From Daejeonella sp. (GTDB lineage: Bacteria > Bacteroidota > Bacteroidia > Sphingobacteriales > Sphingobacteriaceae), in the NCBI RefSeq assembly GCF_030684675.1, contig NZ_JAUXXZ010000076.1, positions 1 through 64,000 on the forward strand: a DNA stretch of 64,000 nt, read 5' to 3'. This document shows, piece after piece, positions 47,113 to 56,655 of this stretch (positions are counted from its first letter, which is position 1; each line of letters starts with the position of its first letter). The position numbers and the translations under genes are program-made. The notes under the pieces are model-generated. The model made no database searches. It worked only from the letters and a program-made list of their open reading frames with translations, and was not told where the DNA came from.

Positions 47113-47153
47113 GAAGGCTGACAGGATTCCAAACCCTGTCAGCCTTCCTTTTT
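47113..47153 (+). terminator. Terminator hairpin of the DPP7 gene (repeat family copy 2)
   Basis: AAGGCTGACAGGATT and AACCCTGTCAGCCTT (47114-47146) pair with one A-C mismatch, followed by CCTTTTT. It is the near-identical copy of the hairpin at 38537-38569. Confidence 0.78.
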
Positions 47154-47190
47154 AATCCTACAATCCTATAATCCTATAATCCTATTCCTA
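47153..47190. repeat. 8-bp tandem repeat
   Basis: Four units TAATCCTA, CAATCCTA, TAATCCTA, TAATCCTA from 47153, then a partial TTCCTA. It lies between the DPP7 terminator and the end of purM. Confidence 0.75.
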
Positions 47191-47192
47191 TC

Positions 47193-48386
47193 TCAGTGAT
47201 AGACGAACTCCCCATAAGCCGAACGAATTGTCACCTGTTTCTTTTCTGAATCCTCAACCCGGCCGATAATTTGTGCATCCACATTAAATTCCTTTGATAT
47301 TTGAATGATATCATCTGCAATTTCTGAAGGTACATAGAATTCCATCCGATGCCCCATATTGAAAACCTTATACATCTCTTTCCAGTCTGTTCCTGATTGT
47401 TCCTGAATTAAACTAAATAGTGGTGGAACAGCCATCATATTATCTTTTATGATATGCAGACTATCAATAAAGTGAAGTATCTTAGTTTGAGCACCTCCAC
47501 TGCAGTGTACCATACCATGGATTTGAGACCGGTATTGATCCAGAATCTTCTTTATGACAGGGGCATAGGTGCGGGTTGGGGAAAGAACCAGTTTGCCTGC
47601 ACTGATGCTTAAACTTTCGTTAAATTCTGTTGCAGGAATATCAATAGAATCGGTCAGTTTTTTATTCCCTGAGAAAAGCAGTTCATAGGGAACAGCAGGA
47701 TCATAACTTTCAGGATATTTCCCGGCGATATATTTATGAAAAACGTCATGTCTTGCCGAGGTTAAACCATTTGAGCCCATTCCTCCATTATATTCTGTTT
47801 CATAACTGGCTTTGCCATAGGAAGATAGTCCAACTATCACATCTCCTTTTCGGATCTTATCATTCGAGATAATATCCGATCTTTTCATTCTGCAGGTTAC
47901 TGTAGAATCAACAATGATTGTTCTGACAATATCGCCAACATCAGCAGTTTCACCCCCGGTTGAATAGATTCCTATTCCTAATTTGCGTAATTCGCTCAGG
48001 ATATCTTCAGTTCCATTGATCAGTTCTGCAATGACCACACCAGGGACAAGATTTTTATTTCTGCCAATGGTTGATGACAATAAAATATTATCTGTGGCTC
48101 CAACACAAAGCAGGTCGTCAAGATTCATAATGATTGCATCCTGAGCAATTCCTCTCCATACAGATAAATCACCGGTCTCTTTCCAATAAACATAGGCAAG
48201 AGATGATTTTGTACCGGCACCATCTGCATGCATGATATTGCAGTAATCATCATCAGATCCCAGAATATCTGGGATAATCTTGCAAAAAGCCTTTGGAAAA
48301 ATACCTTTGTCTATATTTTTGATGGCATTATGCACATCTTCTTTATCGGCAGAAACGCCCCGCTGGTTATATTTTAGATCTGACAT
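47193..48386 (-). CDS. purM: Phosphoribosylformylglycinamidine cyclo-ligase (AIR synthase)
   Basis: The 397-residue enzyme closes the imidazole ring in purine synthesis using ATP. Markers are YNQRGVSADKEDV, the HADGAGTKSSLAYVYWKETGD metal/ATP loop, DLLCVGATDNILLSSTIGRNK, GGETADVGD and SYGKASYETEYNGGMGSNGLT. It is the longer Bacteroidota form (about 390 residues against 345 in E. coli). Monocistronic. A -7 box lies 6 nt before the ATG, with a heptamer repeat just upstream. Confidence 0.94.
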   Translation of the reverse strand: MSDLKYNQRGVSADKEDVHNAIKNIDKGIFPKAFCKIIPDILGSDDDYCNIMHADGAGTKSSLAYVYWKETGDLSVWRGIAQDAIIMNLDDLLCVGATDNILLSSTIGRNKNLVPGVVIAELINGTEDILSELRKLGIGIYSTGGETADVGDIVRTIIVDSTVTCRMKRSDIISNDKIRKGDVIVGLSSYGKASYETEYNGGMGSNGLTSARHDVFHKYIAGKYPESYDPAVPYELLFSGNKKLTDSIDIPATEFNESLSISAGKLVLSPTRTYAPVIKKILDQYRSQIHGMVHCSGGAQTKILHFIDSLHIIKDNMMAVPPLFSLIQEQSGTDWKEMYKVFNMGHRMEFYVPSEIADDIIQISKEFNVDAQIIGRVEDSEKKQVTIRSAYGEFVYH

Positions 48387-48391
48387 CGATG

Positions 48392-48399
48392 CAAAAATA
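48392..48399 (-). promoter_or_regulatory. Candidate -7 box of purM
   Basis: Minus-strand TATTTTTG, exact TAnnTTTG, only 5 nt before the purM start codon, so the mRNA could be leaderless. The -33 region is occupied by the heptamer array. Confidence 0.4.
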
Positions 48400-48404
48400 G
48401 TACT

Positions 48405-48446
48405 TAGTATTGAGTATTGAGTATTGAGTATTTAGTATTTAGTACT
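48405..48446. repeat. 7-bp tandem repeat (six units) upstream of purM
   Basis: Units TAGTATT, GAGTATT x3, TAGTATT, TAGTACT in exact 7-bp register from 48405. The array covers the region where the purM -33 box should be. Confidence 0.8.
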
Positions 48447-48537
48447 CAAAATAAGAAATTTTGTTTTTGACTATTCGTAATAAACTTTTAATCAAAAGCA
48501 ATCTGCTAATTCAGGATTATATTAATTCATTATAAAT

Positions 48538-48569
48538 AAAAAGAGTCCCCCAGAAGGAGGACTCTTTTT
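48538..48569 (-). terminator. Terminator of glnN
   Basis: AAAAAGAGTCC (48538-48548) pairs with GGACTCTTTTT (48559-48569), with A/T tails on both sides, 53 bp after the glnN stop. It could act in both directions. Confidence 0.8.
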
Positions 48570-48587
48570 GAACTTAGTACAGAATTT

Positions 48588-48623
48588 TCAAATCTCAATA
48601 CTCTGTACTCAAATCTCAATACT
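48588..48623. repeat. Direct repeat of a 15-mer, inverted relative to the heptamer array
   Basis: TCAAATCTCAATACT occurs at 48588-48602 and 48609-48623 (21-bp period). Its CTCAATACT word is the reverse complement of AGTATTGAG in the array at 48405-48446, so the two clusters face each other across the glnN terminator. Confidence 0.7.
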
Positions 48624-50796
48624 ACTTAATAAACAACAACTCTCTGAACTTAGGAAGTGGCCATTTTGTATCATCAACCAGTTGTTCCAATTTATCAACA
48701 TGATAACGGATTGGTTCAAAGTATGATTTTACTTTCTCATCATAGGCGATCGACTTATCTCTGATATCTTCAATGTTATTAGCCTTTTTACGCTCATTAA
48801 CCATTTCAAGATTTGAGGTTCTGATAAAGTTTACATGCATCGAGATTTTTTTGATGATCTCAAGCTGAGCATTGTAGGTATCTTCTCCAAGTCCGATCTC
48901 TTTCAAACCCTTTACGTTTTCGATCAGTGTTGTTTGATAATTGATTGCTGTAGGTATAATCATATTATCAATCAAATCACCCATAACACGGGCTTCTATC
49001 TGAAGCTTTTTGAAATAGCTTTCCAGTAAGATTTCATGACGTGCATGTGATTCACGTTTGCTGAATACACCAGTATCTTCAAACAACTTATCAGTTTTAG
49101 GGTCTAATAAGACGTCCAGTGCTTTCGGAGTAGTCTTAATATTTGATAAACCTCTTTTTTCAGCTTCCTTAGCCCACTCATCGCTGTAACCATTTCCTTC
49201 AAAACGGATGTTTTTGGATTCCTTGATGTAGCGTTTAATGATAGTCATGATTGCAACATCTTTCTTTTCGCCTTTTTTGATCAGTTTATCTGCTTCTGCT
49301 TTAAATTTATTCAACTGATCAGCAACGATAACATTTAATATTGTCATCGGATTTGCTGAATTTGCTGATGAACCAACTGCACGAAGCTCGAACTTATTAC
49401 CGGTAAATGCCATTGGCGAGGTACGGTTACGGTCGGTATTGTCAAGCAGGATAGAAGGTATTTTCGGGATATTAGTCCACAATGCTGAATCCTGCTTCAT
49501 TTTTGAAGTTACTCTTGATGTTTCGATCTCATCCAGTAAATCACTTAGCTGGCTTCCAAGGAAAGTTGAGATAATGGCCGGAGGGGCTTCATTGGCTCCC
49601 AAACGGTGGTCATTATTAACCGAAGCAATCGATGCTCTTAACAAATCTGAATATTCATATACAGCCCTTATTGTATTCACAAAGAATGTAAGGAACATCA
49701 AATTGTTTTTCGGGGTTTTACCTGGAGAAAGAAGATTCTTGCCTGTATTGGTAATCAGCGACCAGTTATTGTGTTTACCTGAGCCATTAATACCTGCATA
49801 TGGCTTTTCATGTAATAAAACCTTGAAGTTATGTCTTCTGGCTACTTTATCCATCAAATCCATCAGTAATGAATTATGGTCGATAGCAAGGTTCATCTCC
49901 TCATACAATGGAGCACACTCAAATTGAGAAGGCGCTACTTCATTGTGACGGGTCTTTAGCGGTATACCCAATTTTATCGCTTCAATTTCCAGATCTTCCA
50001 TAAATGCAAGAACACGCTCCGGAATTGATCCAAAATAATGATCATCCAACTGCTGGTTTTTAGCCGACATGTGACCGAATAAAGTCCTGCCTGTCAGATA
50101 CATATCTGGTCTGGCATTAAATAAAGCTATGTCAACAAGGAAATACTCTTGTTCAATTCCAAGGGAACTATTAACCTTTTCAATTCCTTTATCAAAATAT
50201 TGAGCCACAGCAACTGCTGCCTTATCCATCAGGCTGATTGCCTTCAGAAGAGGAGCCTTGTAATCAAGAGCCTCACCGGTATAGGAAATAAATACAGTTG
50301 GTATACATAAGGTAGACCCGATAATAAATGCAGGTGATGATGGATCCCATGCAGTATATCCACGGGCTTCAAAAGTGCTTCGGATGCCACCATTAGGGAA
50401 GCTGGAAGCATCCGGTTCTTGTTGTGATAAAGCTTCTCCTGAAAATTTTTCAATCCCATGACCATCTGATCCGGGTTCAAAAAAAGAATCATGTTTTTCA
50501 GCAGTGCTTCCTGTCAAAGGTTGAAACCAATGAGTATAATGTGTTGCTTCTTTTGACATAGCCCATGATTTCATTGCAGAAGCCACTTGCTCTGAAATAC
50601 TTCTGTCAATCGGAGTACCCGAGTTAATAGACTCAATAATACCGTTGTAAGCTTCTTTGGATAAAGTGTCCTTCATTTTTTTCTGGTCGAAGACATTTAC
50701 ACCATATAAATCAGAAAGTTTTGATGATGGAGATTTTCCTTCAGGAATTGTCCTGGAAAGTACCGCATTTAATGCTTGGAATCTTAAAGATGACAT
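48622..50796 (-). CDS. glnN: Glutamine synthetase type III
   Basis: The 724-residue enzyme makes glutamine from glutamate, ammonia and ATP. Its size and order are those of the GSIII group common in Bacteroidota. Marks are the N-terminal DVFDQKKMK-like segment (VFDQKKMKDTLSKEAYNGI), GSTAEKHDSFFEP, LGIEQEYFLVD, KTRHNEVAPSQFECAP, HEKPYAGINGSGKHNNWS and FRAVGSSAN-type (ELRAVGSSANSANPMTILN). The 435-bp upstream gap gives room for nitrogen control, though no operator was recognised. A terminator follows. Confidence 0.96.
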   Translation of the reverse strand: MSSLRFQALNAVLSRTIPEGKSPSSKLSDLYGVNVFDQKKMKDTLSKEAYNGIIESINSGTPIDRSISEQVASAMKSWAMSKEATHYTHWFQPLTGSTAEKHDSFFEPGSDGHGIEKFSGEALSQQEPDASSFPNGGIRSTFEARGYTAWDPSSPAFIIGSTLCIPTVFISYTGEALDYKAPLLKAISLMDKAAVAVAQYFDKGIEKVNSSLGIEQEYFLVDIALFNARPDMYLTGRTLFGHMSAKNQQLDDHYFGSIPERVLAFMEDLEIEAIKLGIPLKTRHNEVAPSQFECAPLYEEMNLAIDHNSLLMDLMDKVARRHNFKVLLHEKPYAGINGSGKHNNWSLITNTGKNLLSPGKTPKNNLMFLTFFVNTIRAVYEYSDLLRASIASVNNDHRLGANEAPPAIISTFLGSQLSDLLDEIETSRVTSKMKQDSALWTNIPKIPSILLDNTDRNRTSPMAFTGNKFELRAVGSSANSANPMTILNVIVADQLNKFKAEADKLIKKGEKKDVAIMTIIKRYIKESKNIRFEGNGYSDEWAKEAEKRGLSNIKTTPKALDVLLDPKTDKLFEDTGVFSKRESHARHEILLESYFKKLQIEARVMGDLIDNMIIPTAINYQTTLIENVKGLKEIGLGEDTYNAQLEIIKKISMHVNFIRTSNLEMVNERKKANNIEDIRDKSIAYDEKVKSYFEPIRYHVDKLEQLVDDTKWPLPKFRELLFIK

Positions 50797-51232
50797 CGTT
50801 TTGCTTGGGTTTGATTAAAATTTTGATAAAAATAAATGTTTTGATGCATAAAAACATAAAAAATGTCAAAAAAATCATAAAAAAATCAAAAAATACGATC
50901 AAAAATCCAAATTTTATGAAAATATTCTACTTTTAGACTAAAGTCTCTTGAAAATAACGATTTCTATTATGCGAAGACAGAAAGTGCCCTGTATAAATAA
51001 TAGGTATGCGTATGTTAATTTAAAGACTTAGTTTCTGTCTATTCATTATCCTGATAAAAATCCTATTTCATAATCATTCAATTGAAAGCAAAGCTTTTTT
51101 CTAATTTTGGATTTCCCTGCATGTAAAAGTTCAGGCTGGTTAAACTATGCATATTTGAGAATCAGGAATTTCAGAAAAATGGATTTACTTTCTGAAAACA
51201 GCTGCTTTTACCTTATTTTATCGATAATATAG
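50797..51232. other. Gene-free region between glnN and the VOC gene, with one promoter candidate
   Basis: No ORF is credible. The half next to glnN is extremely AT-rich (runs of A and T, 50815-50940). For the plus-strand VOC operon, TTG (51082-51084), 17 bp, TAATTTTG (51102-51109) fits the Bacteroidota promoter; the leader would be about 120 nt. No clear glnN promoter was found. Confidence 0.4.
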
Positions 51233-51622
51233 ATGCTTAAAATAAATTCCATACACCATCTGGCAATAATATGTTCCGATTATGAGGTTTCTAAACATTT
51301 TTATACCGAAATATTAGGTCTTAAAATACTGAATGAAGTTTACAGGGCTAATCGAAATTCCTATAAGCTGGATCTTTCAGTAAATGGCAGGTACCAGATC
51401 GAATTATTCTCTTTTCCTGATCCACCTGAACGGGTTTCAGGTCCGGAAGCCAGAGGTTTGCGGCATATTGCTTTTCAAATAGACGATTTGACTCAATCTG
51501 TAAATGAATTGAATAGAAAGGGAGTGATTACAGAGGAAATAAGAGTAGATGAGTTTACCGGGAAGAAATTTGTATTTTTTTCCGATCCCGATGGTTTGCC
51601 TATAGAATTGTACGAGAGCTGA
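51233..51622 (+). CDS. VOC-family protein, glyoxalase I-like
   Basis: The 129-residue protein has two beta-alpha-beta-beta-beta units of the vicinal-oxygen-chelate fold. Its metal ligands are in place: His in IHHLAIICSDYEVSKHFYTEILG, Glu in YQIELFSFP, His in GLRHIAFQIDDL and Glu in LPIELYES. It resembles the GloA2 group. The activity may be glyoxalase or a related lyase/dioxygenase. Its TGA overlaps the ATG of trmN6 by one base region (51620-51624), so the genes are coupled. Confidence 0.87.
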   Translation: MLKINSIHHLAIICSDYEVSKHFYTEILGLKILNEVYRANRNSYKLDLSVNGRYQIELFSFPDPPERVSGPEARGLRHIAFQIDDLTQSVNELNRKGVITEEIRVDEFTGKKFVFFSDPDGLPIELYES

Positions 51623-52326
51623 TGGCATCTATTTTTCATTTTAAGCAGTTTAGAATTGATCAGGCAAATTGTGCAATGAAAGTGAATACCGATGGAGTTC
51701 TGCTTGCTGTACTAGCCAATTTTAGTAGTCCTGCTAAAATACTCGATGTAGGAACAGGTACCGGATTGATTGCTTTAATGCTTGCGCAGAAATATACTTC
51801 GGCAATAGTTCATGCCGTTGAGATAGATCAGAATGCCGCTGATACAGCTAAGGAGAATTTTTTAAACTCTATATTTTCGAGTAGGATCGTATTATTCCAC
51901 AGTTCAATCAATGATCATTTTAGAAATAATAATGAACAGTATGATCTGATTATTTCTAACCCGCCTTTTTTTATTAATTCACTAAGTTCTCAAAACCCGG
52001 AAAAAAGTGTTGCCCGACATACAGATATCTCTTTTTTTGATGTATTACTGACAGAGTCAGTGAGACATTTAAACCAATCGGGACATCTTTGTATTATTCT
52101 TCCTCTCGAAACGGCTGCCCTGGTTAAAAAAATGATCTCCAGCTTAAAAGTTCAGAAGGAAATTATGATATATTCATTTCCTGAGTCAAAACCACATCGT
52201 ACAATTATGGTCATGGGTTTTGAAACCCTTGCTCCGGTTGAGCAGAGCCTGGTTATCTATGATAGCAAAGGTGTCTATTCCGCAGTTTATAGAAATCTGT
52301 TAAAGGACTATCTTACAATTTTTTAA
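51622..52326 (+). CDS. trmN6: tRNA1(Val) (adenine37-N6)-methyltransferase
   Basis: The 234-residue SAM-dependent enzyme N6-methylates A37 of tRNA-Val. The SAM loop is ILDVGTGTGLIALMLAQK and the amino-methyltransferase motif is ISNPPFF, followed by SVARHTD, all typical of the YfiC/TrmN6 family. It starts inside the stop codon of the VOC gene. The gap to the phosphodiesterase gene is 13 bp, so it belongs to the same transcript. Confidence 0.9.
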   Translation: MASIFHFKQFRIDQANCAMKVNTDGVLLAVLANFSSPAKILDVGTGTGLIALMLAQKYTSAIVHAVEIDQNAADTAKENFLNSIFSSRIVLFHSSINDHFRNNNEQYDLIISNPPFFINSLSSQNPEKSVARHTDISFFDVLLTESVRHLNQSGHLCIILPLETAALVKKMISSLKVQKEIMIYSFPESKPHRTIMVMGFETLAPVEQSLVIYDSKGVYSAVYRNLLKDYLTIF

Positions 52327-52339
52327 TGCACATTCCGAA

Positions 52340-52834
52340 ATGAAAACTATAGGACTAATTTCAGATACACATGGATACCTGGACGAGGCCGTTTTCAAGC
52401 ATTTTGAAAGCTGTGATGAGATCTGGCATGCCGGTGATTTCGGTACCATTGAAATTGCAGATCAATTGAATGCATTTAAACCACTAAGAGGAGTTTATGG
52501 AAATATCGATGGACAGGATATAAGGTCACAGTATCCGGAGCATTTGAGATTCAATTGTGAAGAATTAAAAGTTTGGATCACTCATATCGGAGGTTATCCC
52601 GGAAGGTATTCCCCTGGCATCAGGGAAGAAATACACCGGAATCCTCCGGGACTTTTCATCACCGGTCATTCCCATATCCTCAAGGTTATTTATGATAAAA
52701 AAATAAGTTGTTTACACTTAAATCCGGGAGCTGCCGGAAAACAAGGCTGGCATAAAGTTCGCACATTGCTTCGGTTTTGCATTTCAGGAGAAAAAATTTA
52801 TAACTTAGACGTCATAGAATTAGCAAATAGATAA
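52340..52834 (+). CDS. YfcE/MJ0936-type metallophosphoesterase
   Basis: The 164-residue calcineurin-like phosphodiesterase has metal ligands in the standard motifs: ISDTHGYLD (D-x-H), WHAGDFG (GD), YGNIDG (GN), THIGGYPG and FITGHSHILK (GHSH). Small enzymes of this type hydrolyse cyclic or diester phosphates; the substrate is open. It is the third gene of the VOC-trmN6 run and is followed by fbp after 21 bp. Confidence 0.9.
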   Translation: MKTIGLISDTHGYLDEAVFKHFESCDEIWHAGDFGTIEIADQLNAFKPLRGVYGNIDGQDIRSQYPEHLRFNCEELKVWITHIGGYPGRYSPGIREEIHRNPPGLFITGHSHILKVIYDKKISCLHLNPGAAGKQGWHKVRTLLRFCISGEKIYNLDVIELANR

Positions 52835-52855
52835 CGTAAAAAGTACACTAAGTAT

Positions 52856-53926
52856 ATGAAAGGCATTTTAACATTAGGACAATTTATAATTGAAAAGCAA
52901 AGCGATTTTCCATATGCAAAAGGGGAGTTGTCACGATTGTTAAGAGATATAGGGATTGCTGCTAAAATTGTTAATCGTGAAGTAAATAAGGCGGGCCTGA
53001 TGGACATTCTTGGGGATGTTGGTACGATCAATATACAGGGTGAATCACAAAAAAAATTGGATGTATTTGCCAATGAACAATTTATTGCTGCTTTGAAGAG
53101 TGGAGGAGAGTGTTGTATCGTTGCTTCTGAGGAGAATGATGAGTTTGTATACATAGATGGTGAAGTTTCAAAAAATGCAAAATATATAGTCGCTATGGAT
53201 CCCTTGGATGGATCATCAAATATTGATGTCAATGTAGCTGTAGGTACCATTTTTTCCATTTACAGAAGGGTATCAACCGATGGGAAAGCTACCCTTGAGG
53301 ATGTGCTTCAAAAAGGCACTGAGCAGGTAGCTGCTGGCTATATAATTTATGGATCCTCAACCATGCTGGTTTATACGACAGGCAAAGGAGTCAATGGATT
53401 TACTCTCGATCCCTCTATTGGAGAATTTTGCCTTTCACATCCCAAAATGAAAGTTCCTGATGATGGTGTTATATATTCAATTAATGAAGGGAATTATGTT
53501 CATTTTCCTGAAGGAGTGAAGAAATATTTGAAATACTGCCAGGTTGAGGACGAACAAACTTCACGTCCTTATACCTCACGATATATTGGTTCTATGGTTG
53601 CAGATGTGCATCGCAACATGATTAAGGGTGGAATATTTATTTATCCTACCACATCAGGAGCACCTAATGGTAAGCTTCGTTTGGTTTATGAATGTAATCC
53701 AATGGCTTTTATTATTGAACAGGCTGGTGGTCGGGCGACTGACGGATTTAACAGAATACTTGATAAAGATGTCACTTCCCTGCATCAGCGATCTGCAATT
53801 TTCATTGGATCAAAGAACATGGTCCTGAAGATTGAGGAATTGATGCAAACTTATTCATCAAAAACCCCTGATGAGAAAGCAGAAGCAACCATGGAGAAGT
53901 TCGGAATAGTAGGAGGGGTAGATTAA
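52856..53926 (+). CDS. fbp: Fructose-1,6-bisphosphatase class I
   Basis: The 356-residue gluconeogenic phosphatase carries the metal-site motif [24 protein letters not shown] and Glu in [10 protein letters not shown]. The substrate loop is [23 protein letters not shown], then [21 protein letters not shown]. It is slightly longer than E. coli Fbp (332) at the C-terminus. It is the last gene of the run and overlaps rnhA tail-to-tail by 4 bp, without a hairpin between. Confidence 0.95.
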   Translation: MKGILTLGQFIIEKQSDFPYAKGELSRLLRDIGIAAKIVNREVNKAGLMDILGDVGTINIQGESQKKLDVFANEQFIAALKSGGECCIVASEENDEFVYIDGEVSKNAKYIVAMDPLDGSSNIDVNVAVGTIFSIYRRVSTDGKATLEDVLQKGTEQVAAGYIIYGSSTMLVYTTGKGVNGFTLDPSIGEFCLSHPKMKVPDDGVIYSINEGNYVHFPEGVKKYLKYCQVEDEQTSRPYTSRYIGSMVADVHRNMIKGGIFIYPTTSGAPNGKLRLVYECNPMAFIIEQAGGRATDGFNRILDKDVTSLHQRSAIFIGSKNMVLKIEELMQTYSSKTPDEKAEATMEKFGIVGGVD

Positions 53927-54390
53927 AGATTTAATTTAAGTTCCTCTTTCTCAAAATAAACATCAATGAGAAGATTTTTTTGTTTCGAAGCCTGAACTGC
54001 AAGTTCATCACATCGCTCATTCTCCGGGTGACCGTTATGACCTTTTACCCAGGTAAATCGAATATGATGCTGTTTGTATACTTCGAGAAATCTCAGCCAG
54101 AGATCTTTGTTTTTCTTACCCTTGAAATTAGTTCTTACCCAGTTAAATACCCATTTTTTCTCAACAGAGTCAATAATATATTTAGAATCTGAATAGATCA
54201 TAATCTCCTGCCCCGGATTTTTGATGCTTTCCAATCCGGTGATTACAGCAAGCAATTCCATACGATTATTGGTTGTCTTACGATAACCCTCCGAAATTTC
54301 TTTATAATGCTTGCCTGAATGCAGTATTACTCCAAATCCTCCGGGACCAGGGTTCCCGCTCGATGCACCGTCAGTATAAATATTGATCAT
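53923..54390 (-). CDS. rnhA: Ribonuclease HI
   Basis: The 155-residue enzyme degrades RNA in RNA-DNA hybrids. The four catalytic acidic residues are present: Asp in [14 protein letters not shown], Glu in [12 protein letters not shown], Asp in [10 protein letters not shown] and Asp in [11 protein letters not shown]. The basic handle ([14 protein letters not shown]) is there too. It lies 22 bp downstream of copA on the same strand and overlaps fbp by 4 bp at the 3' end. Confidence 0.95.
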   Translation of the reverse strand: MINIYTDGASSGNPGPGGFGVILHSGKHYKEISEGYRKTTNNRMELLAVITGLESIKNPGQEIMIYSDSKYIIDSVEKKWVFNWVRTNFKGKKNKDLWLRFLEVYKQHHIRFTWVKGHNGHPENERCDELAVQASKQKNLLIDVYFEKEELKLNL

Positions 54391-54412
54391 TAAAAATGCT
54401 TTTAATGCGCAA

Positions 54413-56512
54413 TTATAGTGATTTAGTTTTTAAGCGGATAGAATTGCCGATTACAATAACATCCGAAAAAGCCATTGTTAAGGCTCCAACCATTGGGTTA
54501 AGAAAACCAAATGCCGCTACGGGTATCGCTACAACATTGTAGAAAAACGCCCAGAAGAGATTTTGCTTTATCGTTAAGAGTGTATGCTTCCCAATTCGTA
54601 ACATCTGATCTATAACCCCTAATTCATTCTTTAACAGGACCACTTCAGCAGATTGGATCGCAATCTGACTTGAATCACTCATTGAAATTCCGACATCTGA
54701 AGTAGTTAAGGCGGGGGCATCATTTATTCCATCGCCCACCATTGCCGTTTTACCTCTTTCTTTAATCATTTCAATGATCTCAAGCTTTTGATGTGGCCGG
54801 GTTTCGGCATATACTTCCTCTATACCCAAAATAGCAGCCAGATCTTCACATTTCTTTTTCAGATCACCACTCAGTAAAACCGGTTGAATCCCCATAATTT
54901 TTAAGGTATTGATCAGCCTGGATGCATCTGGTTTGATCTCATCTTCAATCGCAATCCTCGCCAAAAGGGTTCCGTTCATTTTCAGAAAAAGGCTGTAATC
55001 TCCCTGTTCTTCTTCCGGATTTAAGATTTGCCTAGACCCGAATTGATAGGTATTACCCTCTGAATCGGTTCCGTTCATTCCGAGACCTTTTTCTTCTGAT
55101 ACCTTTGTGAATATTATTTTTTCAGGAGGTCCGGCACTTAGCTCTGAAACCAGAGAGCGGGCAATTGGATGATTTGAATAGGCTTCTATACCATAAATAA
55201 TCGATTCAGCTTTCTTTTGTGAAATACTTATGCTGTCAATTTTTTTGATTTTGAAATTTCCGGTGGTAAGTGTTCCGGTTTTATCAAAGACCATATACTT
55301 TAGCTTCGCTATCTCTTCTAGAGTATTTCCACCCTTGATAAGAATGCCATTTTTAGCAGCCCTGCCCAAACCCACCATCACCGCGGTAGGTGTAGCTAAA
55401 CCCATAGCACAGGGGCAGGAGATAACCAACACTGCTATTGCATTTAGCATGGATTTTTGAAAGCTTAGATCGAAGGAATAATAGGCCAGGACGAAGGTTA
55501 GGACAGCAATACCAACCACTACCGGCACAAATATCGCAGCCACCTGATCTCCAAGTTTTTGAATAGGCGGTTTTGCCGACTGTGCCTTTTTCATCAGATC
55601 AATGATCTGTGATAAAATAGTATGTTTTCCTGTTTTAGTTACCAGAATGTGTATGCTGCCTTTCTCGATCAAAGTACCACCGATTACCTGGTCATATTTC
55701 GACTTCTCTACTGGCAGACTCTCGCCGGTAAGCATCGATTCATTGACAGAGGCTTCGCCCCAGATGATCTCCCCATCCACAGGAATTTTATCTCCTGAAT
55801 TGATGACCAGTGTATCTCCCGGAACTACTTCCTGTGAATTTATGGTCATTATTTCTCCATTTACCAGTTTATTTGCTTTTGCCTCCTGAAATTTCATCAG
55901 TTCTTTGACTGCAGAGGTAGTTTGTGATACAGATCTCTTTTCCAAAACGTTCCCTAATAGAACCAAAGAGATAATAGTCGCGGCAGTTTCATAGAACAGA
56001 AAATCGGGGCCTAAATTCTGAACTGTTCCGTACAGACTATAAATAAAAGCCGCACTGGAGCCGATAAAGATGAGGACATCCATATTTGGGATACCATTTT
56101 TTAATGAATTGAATGCACTTTTTCCGAAATGGATACATCCTAAAATATAAACCGGAATACATAAGCCTAACTGAACCAAAGGATTGTGTAGCCAATGGAA
56201 AGGCAGAAACATATGGGAGAAGAGGGGAATAGTAAAAATGAGACTGAAATAGAATTTGTTCTCTATTTTTTCATAAAATTTTTCCTGAATAGGGATACTT
56301 TCCTCACTTACTTTATAACCTAATCCCTCGATATCTTTGATAATTAGGGGAGTTTCTGAAGGCTTACTGGTTTTGAATTTAACCTCATCATTGGCAAAAT
56401 CTACATAGATATCCTGAAGGCCTTTTTTTTCTAATAATTTATGGACTGATAGTGCACAGTTATTGCAATGCATACCGCTTACCTGAAGTTCAATCAATTC
56501 TTCTTTTTCCAT
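54413..56512 (-). CDS. copA: Copper-translocating P-type ATPase (CopA-like)
   Basis: The 699-residue pump exports Cu+ from the cytoplasm. One N-terminal heavy-metal-associated domain with GMHCNNCA (CxxC) is followed by eight membrane helices. The intramembrane SCPCAMGLATPTA, phosphorylation site FDKTGTLTTG, TGESLPVEK, SNHPIARSL (HP) and GDGINDAPAL complete the P1B-1 set. ATG 56512 (MEKEELIEL) is chosen; the frame continues upstream to a TTG across the -7 box at 56537-56544. No regulator or chaperone gene is adjacent. Confidence 0.95.
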   Translation of the reverse strand: MEKEELIELQVSGMHCNNCALSVHKLLEKKGLQDIYVDFANDEVKFKTSKPSETPLIIKDIEGLGYKVSEESIPIQEKFYEKIENKFYFSLIFTIPLFSHMFLPFHWLHNPLVQLGLCIPVYILGCIHFGKSAFNSLKNGIPNMDVLIFIGSSAAFIYSLYGTVQNLGPDFLFYETAATIISLVLLGNVLEKRSVSQTTSAVKELMKFQEAKANKLVNGEIMTINSQEVVPGDTLVINSGDKIPVDGEIIWGEASVNESMLTGESLPVEKSKYDQVIGGTLIEKGSIHILVTKTGKHTILSQIIDLMKKAQSAKPPIQKLGDQVAAIFVPVVVGIAVLTFVLAYYSFDLSFQKSMLNAIAVLVISCPCAMGLATPTAVMVGLGRAAKNGILIKGGNTLEEIAKLKYMVFDKTGTLTTGNFKIKKIDSISISQKKAESIIYGIEAYSNHPIARSLVSELSAGPPEKIIFTKVSEEKGLGMNGTDSEGNTYQFGSRQILNPEEEQGDYSLFLKMNGTLLARIAIEDEIKPDASRLINTLKIMGIQPVLLSGDLKKKCEDLAAILGIEEVYAETRPHQKLEIIEMIKERGKTAMVGDGINDAPALTTSDVGISMSDSSQIAIQSAEVVLLKNELGVIDQMLRIGKHTLLTIKQNLFWAFFYNVVAIPVAAFGFLNPMVGALTMAFSDVIVIGNSIRLKTKSL

Positions 56513-56536
56513 AACATGTATTTTAGAGGCTGTACG

Positions 56537-56544
56537 CAAATTTA
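56537..56544 (-). promoter_or_regulatory. Candidate -7 box of copA
   Basis: Minus-strand TAAATTTG followed by GCG, exact TAnnTTTG, 25 nt before the chosen copA ATG. It argues against the longer TTG start. Confidence 0.4.
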
Positions 56545-56655
56545 ATACTTAAGAAGTCTATATTTATAAGCTCAGAATATAATGTTCTAAATATGACAGG
56601 AACATCATGTTATGATTAGAGGTAAAATGAGCTCAATCGATTCTGGAACGTCATC

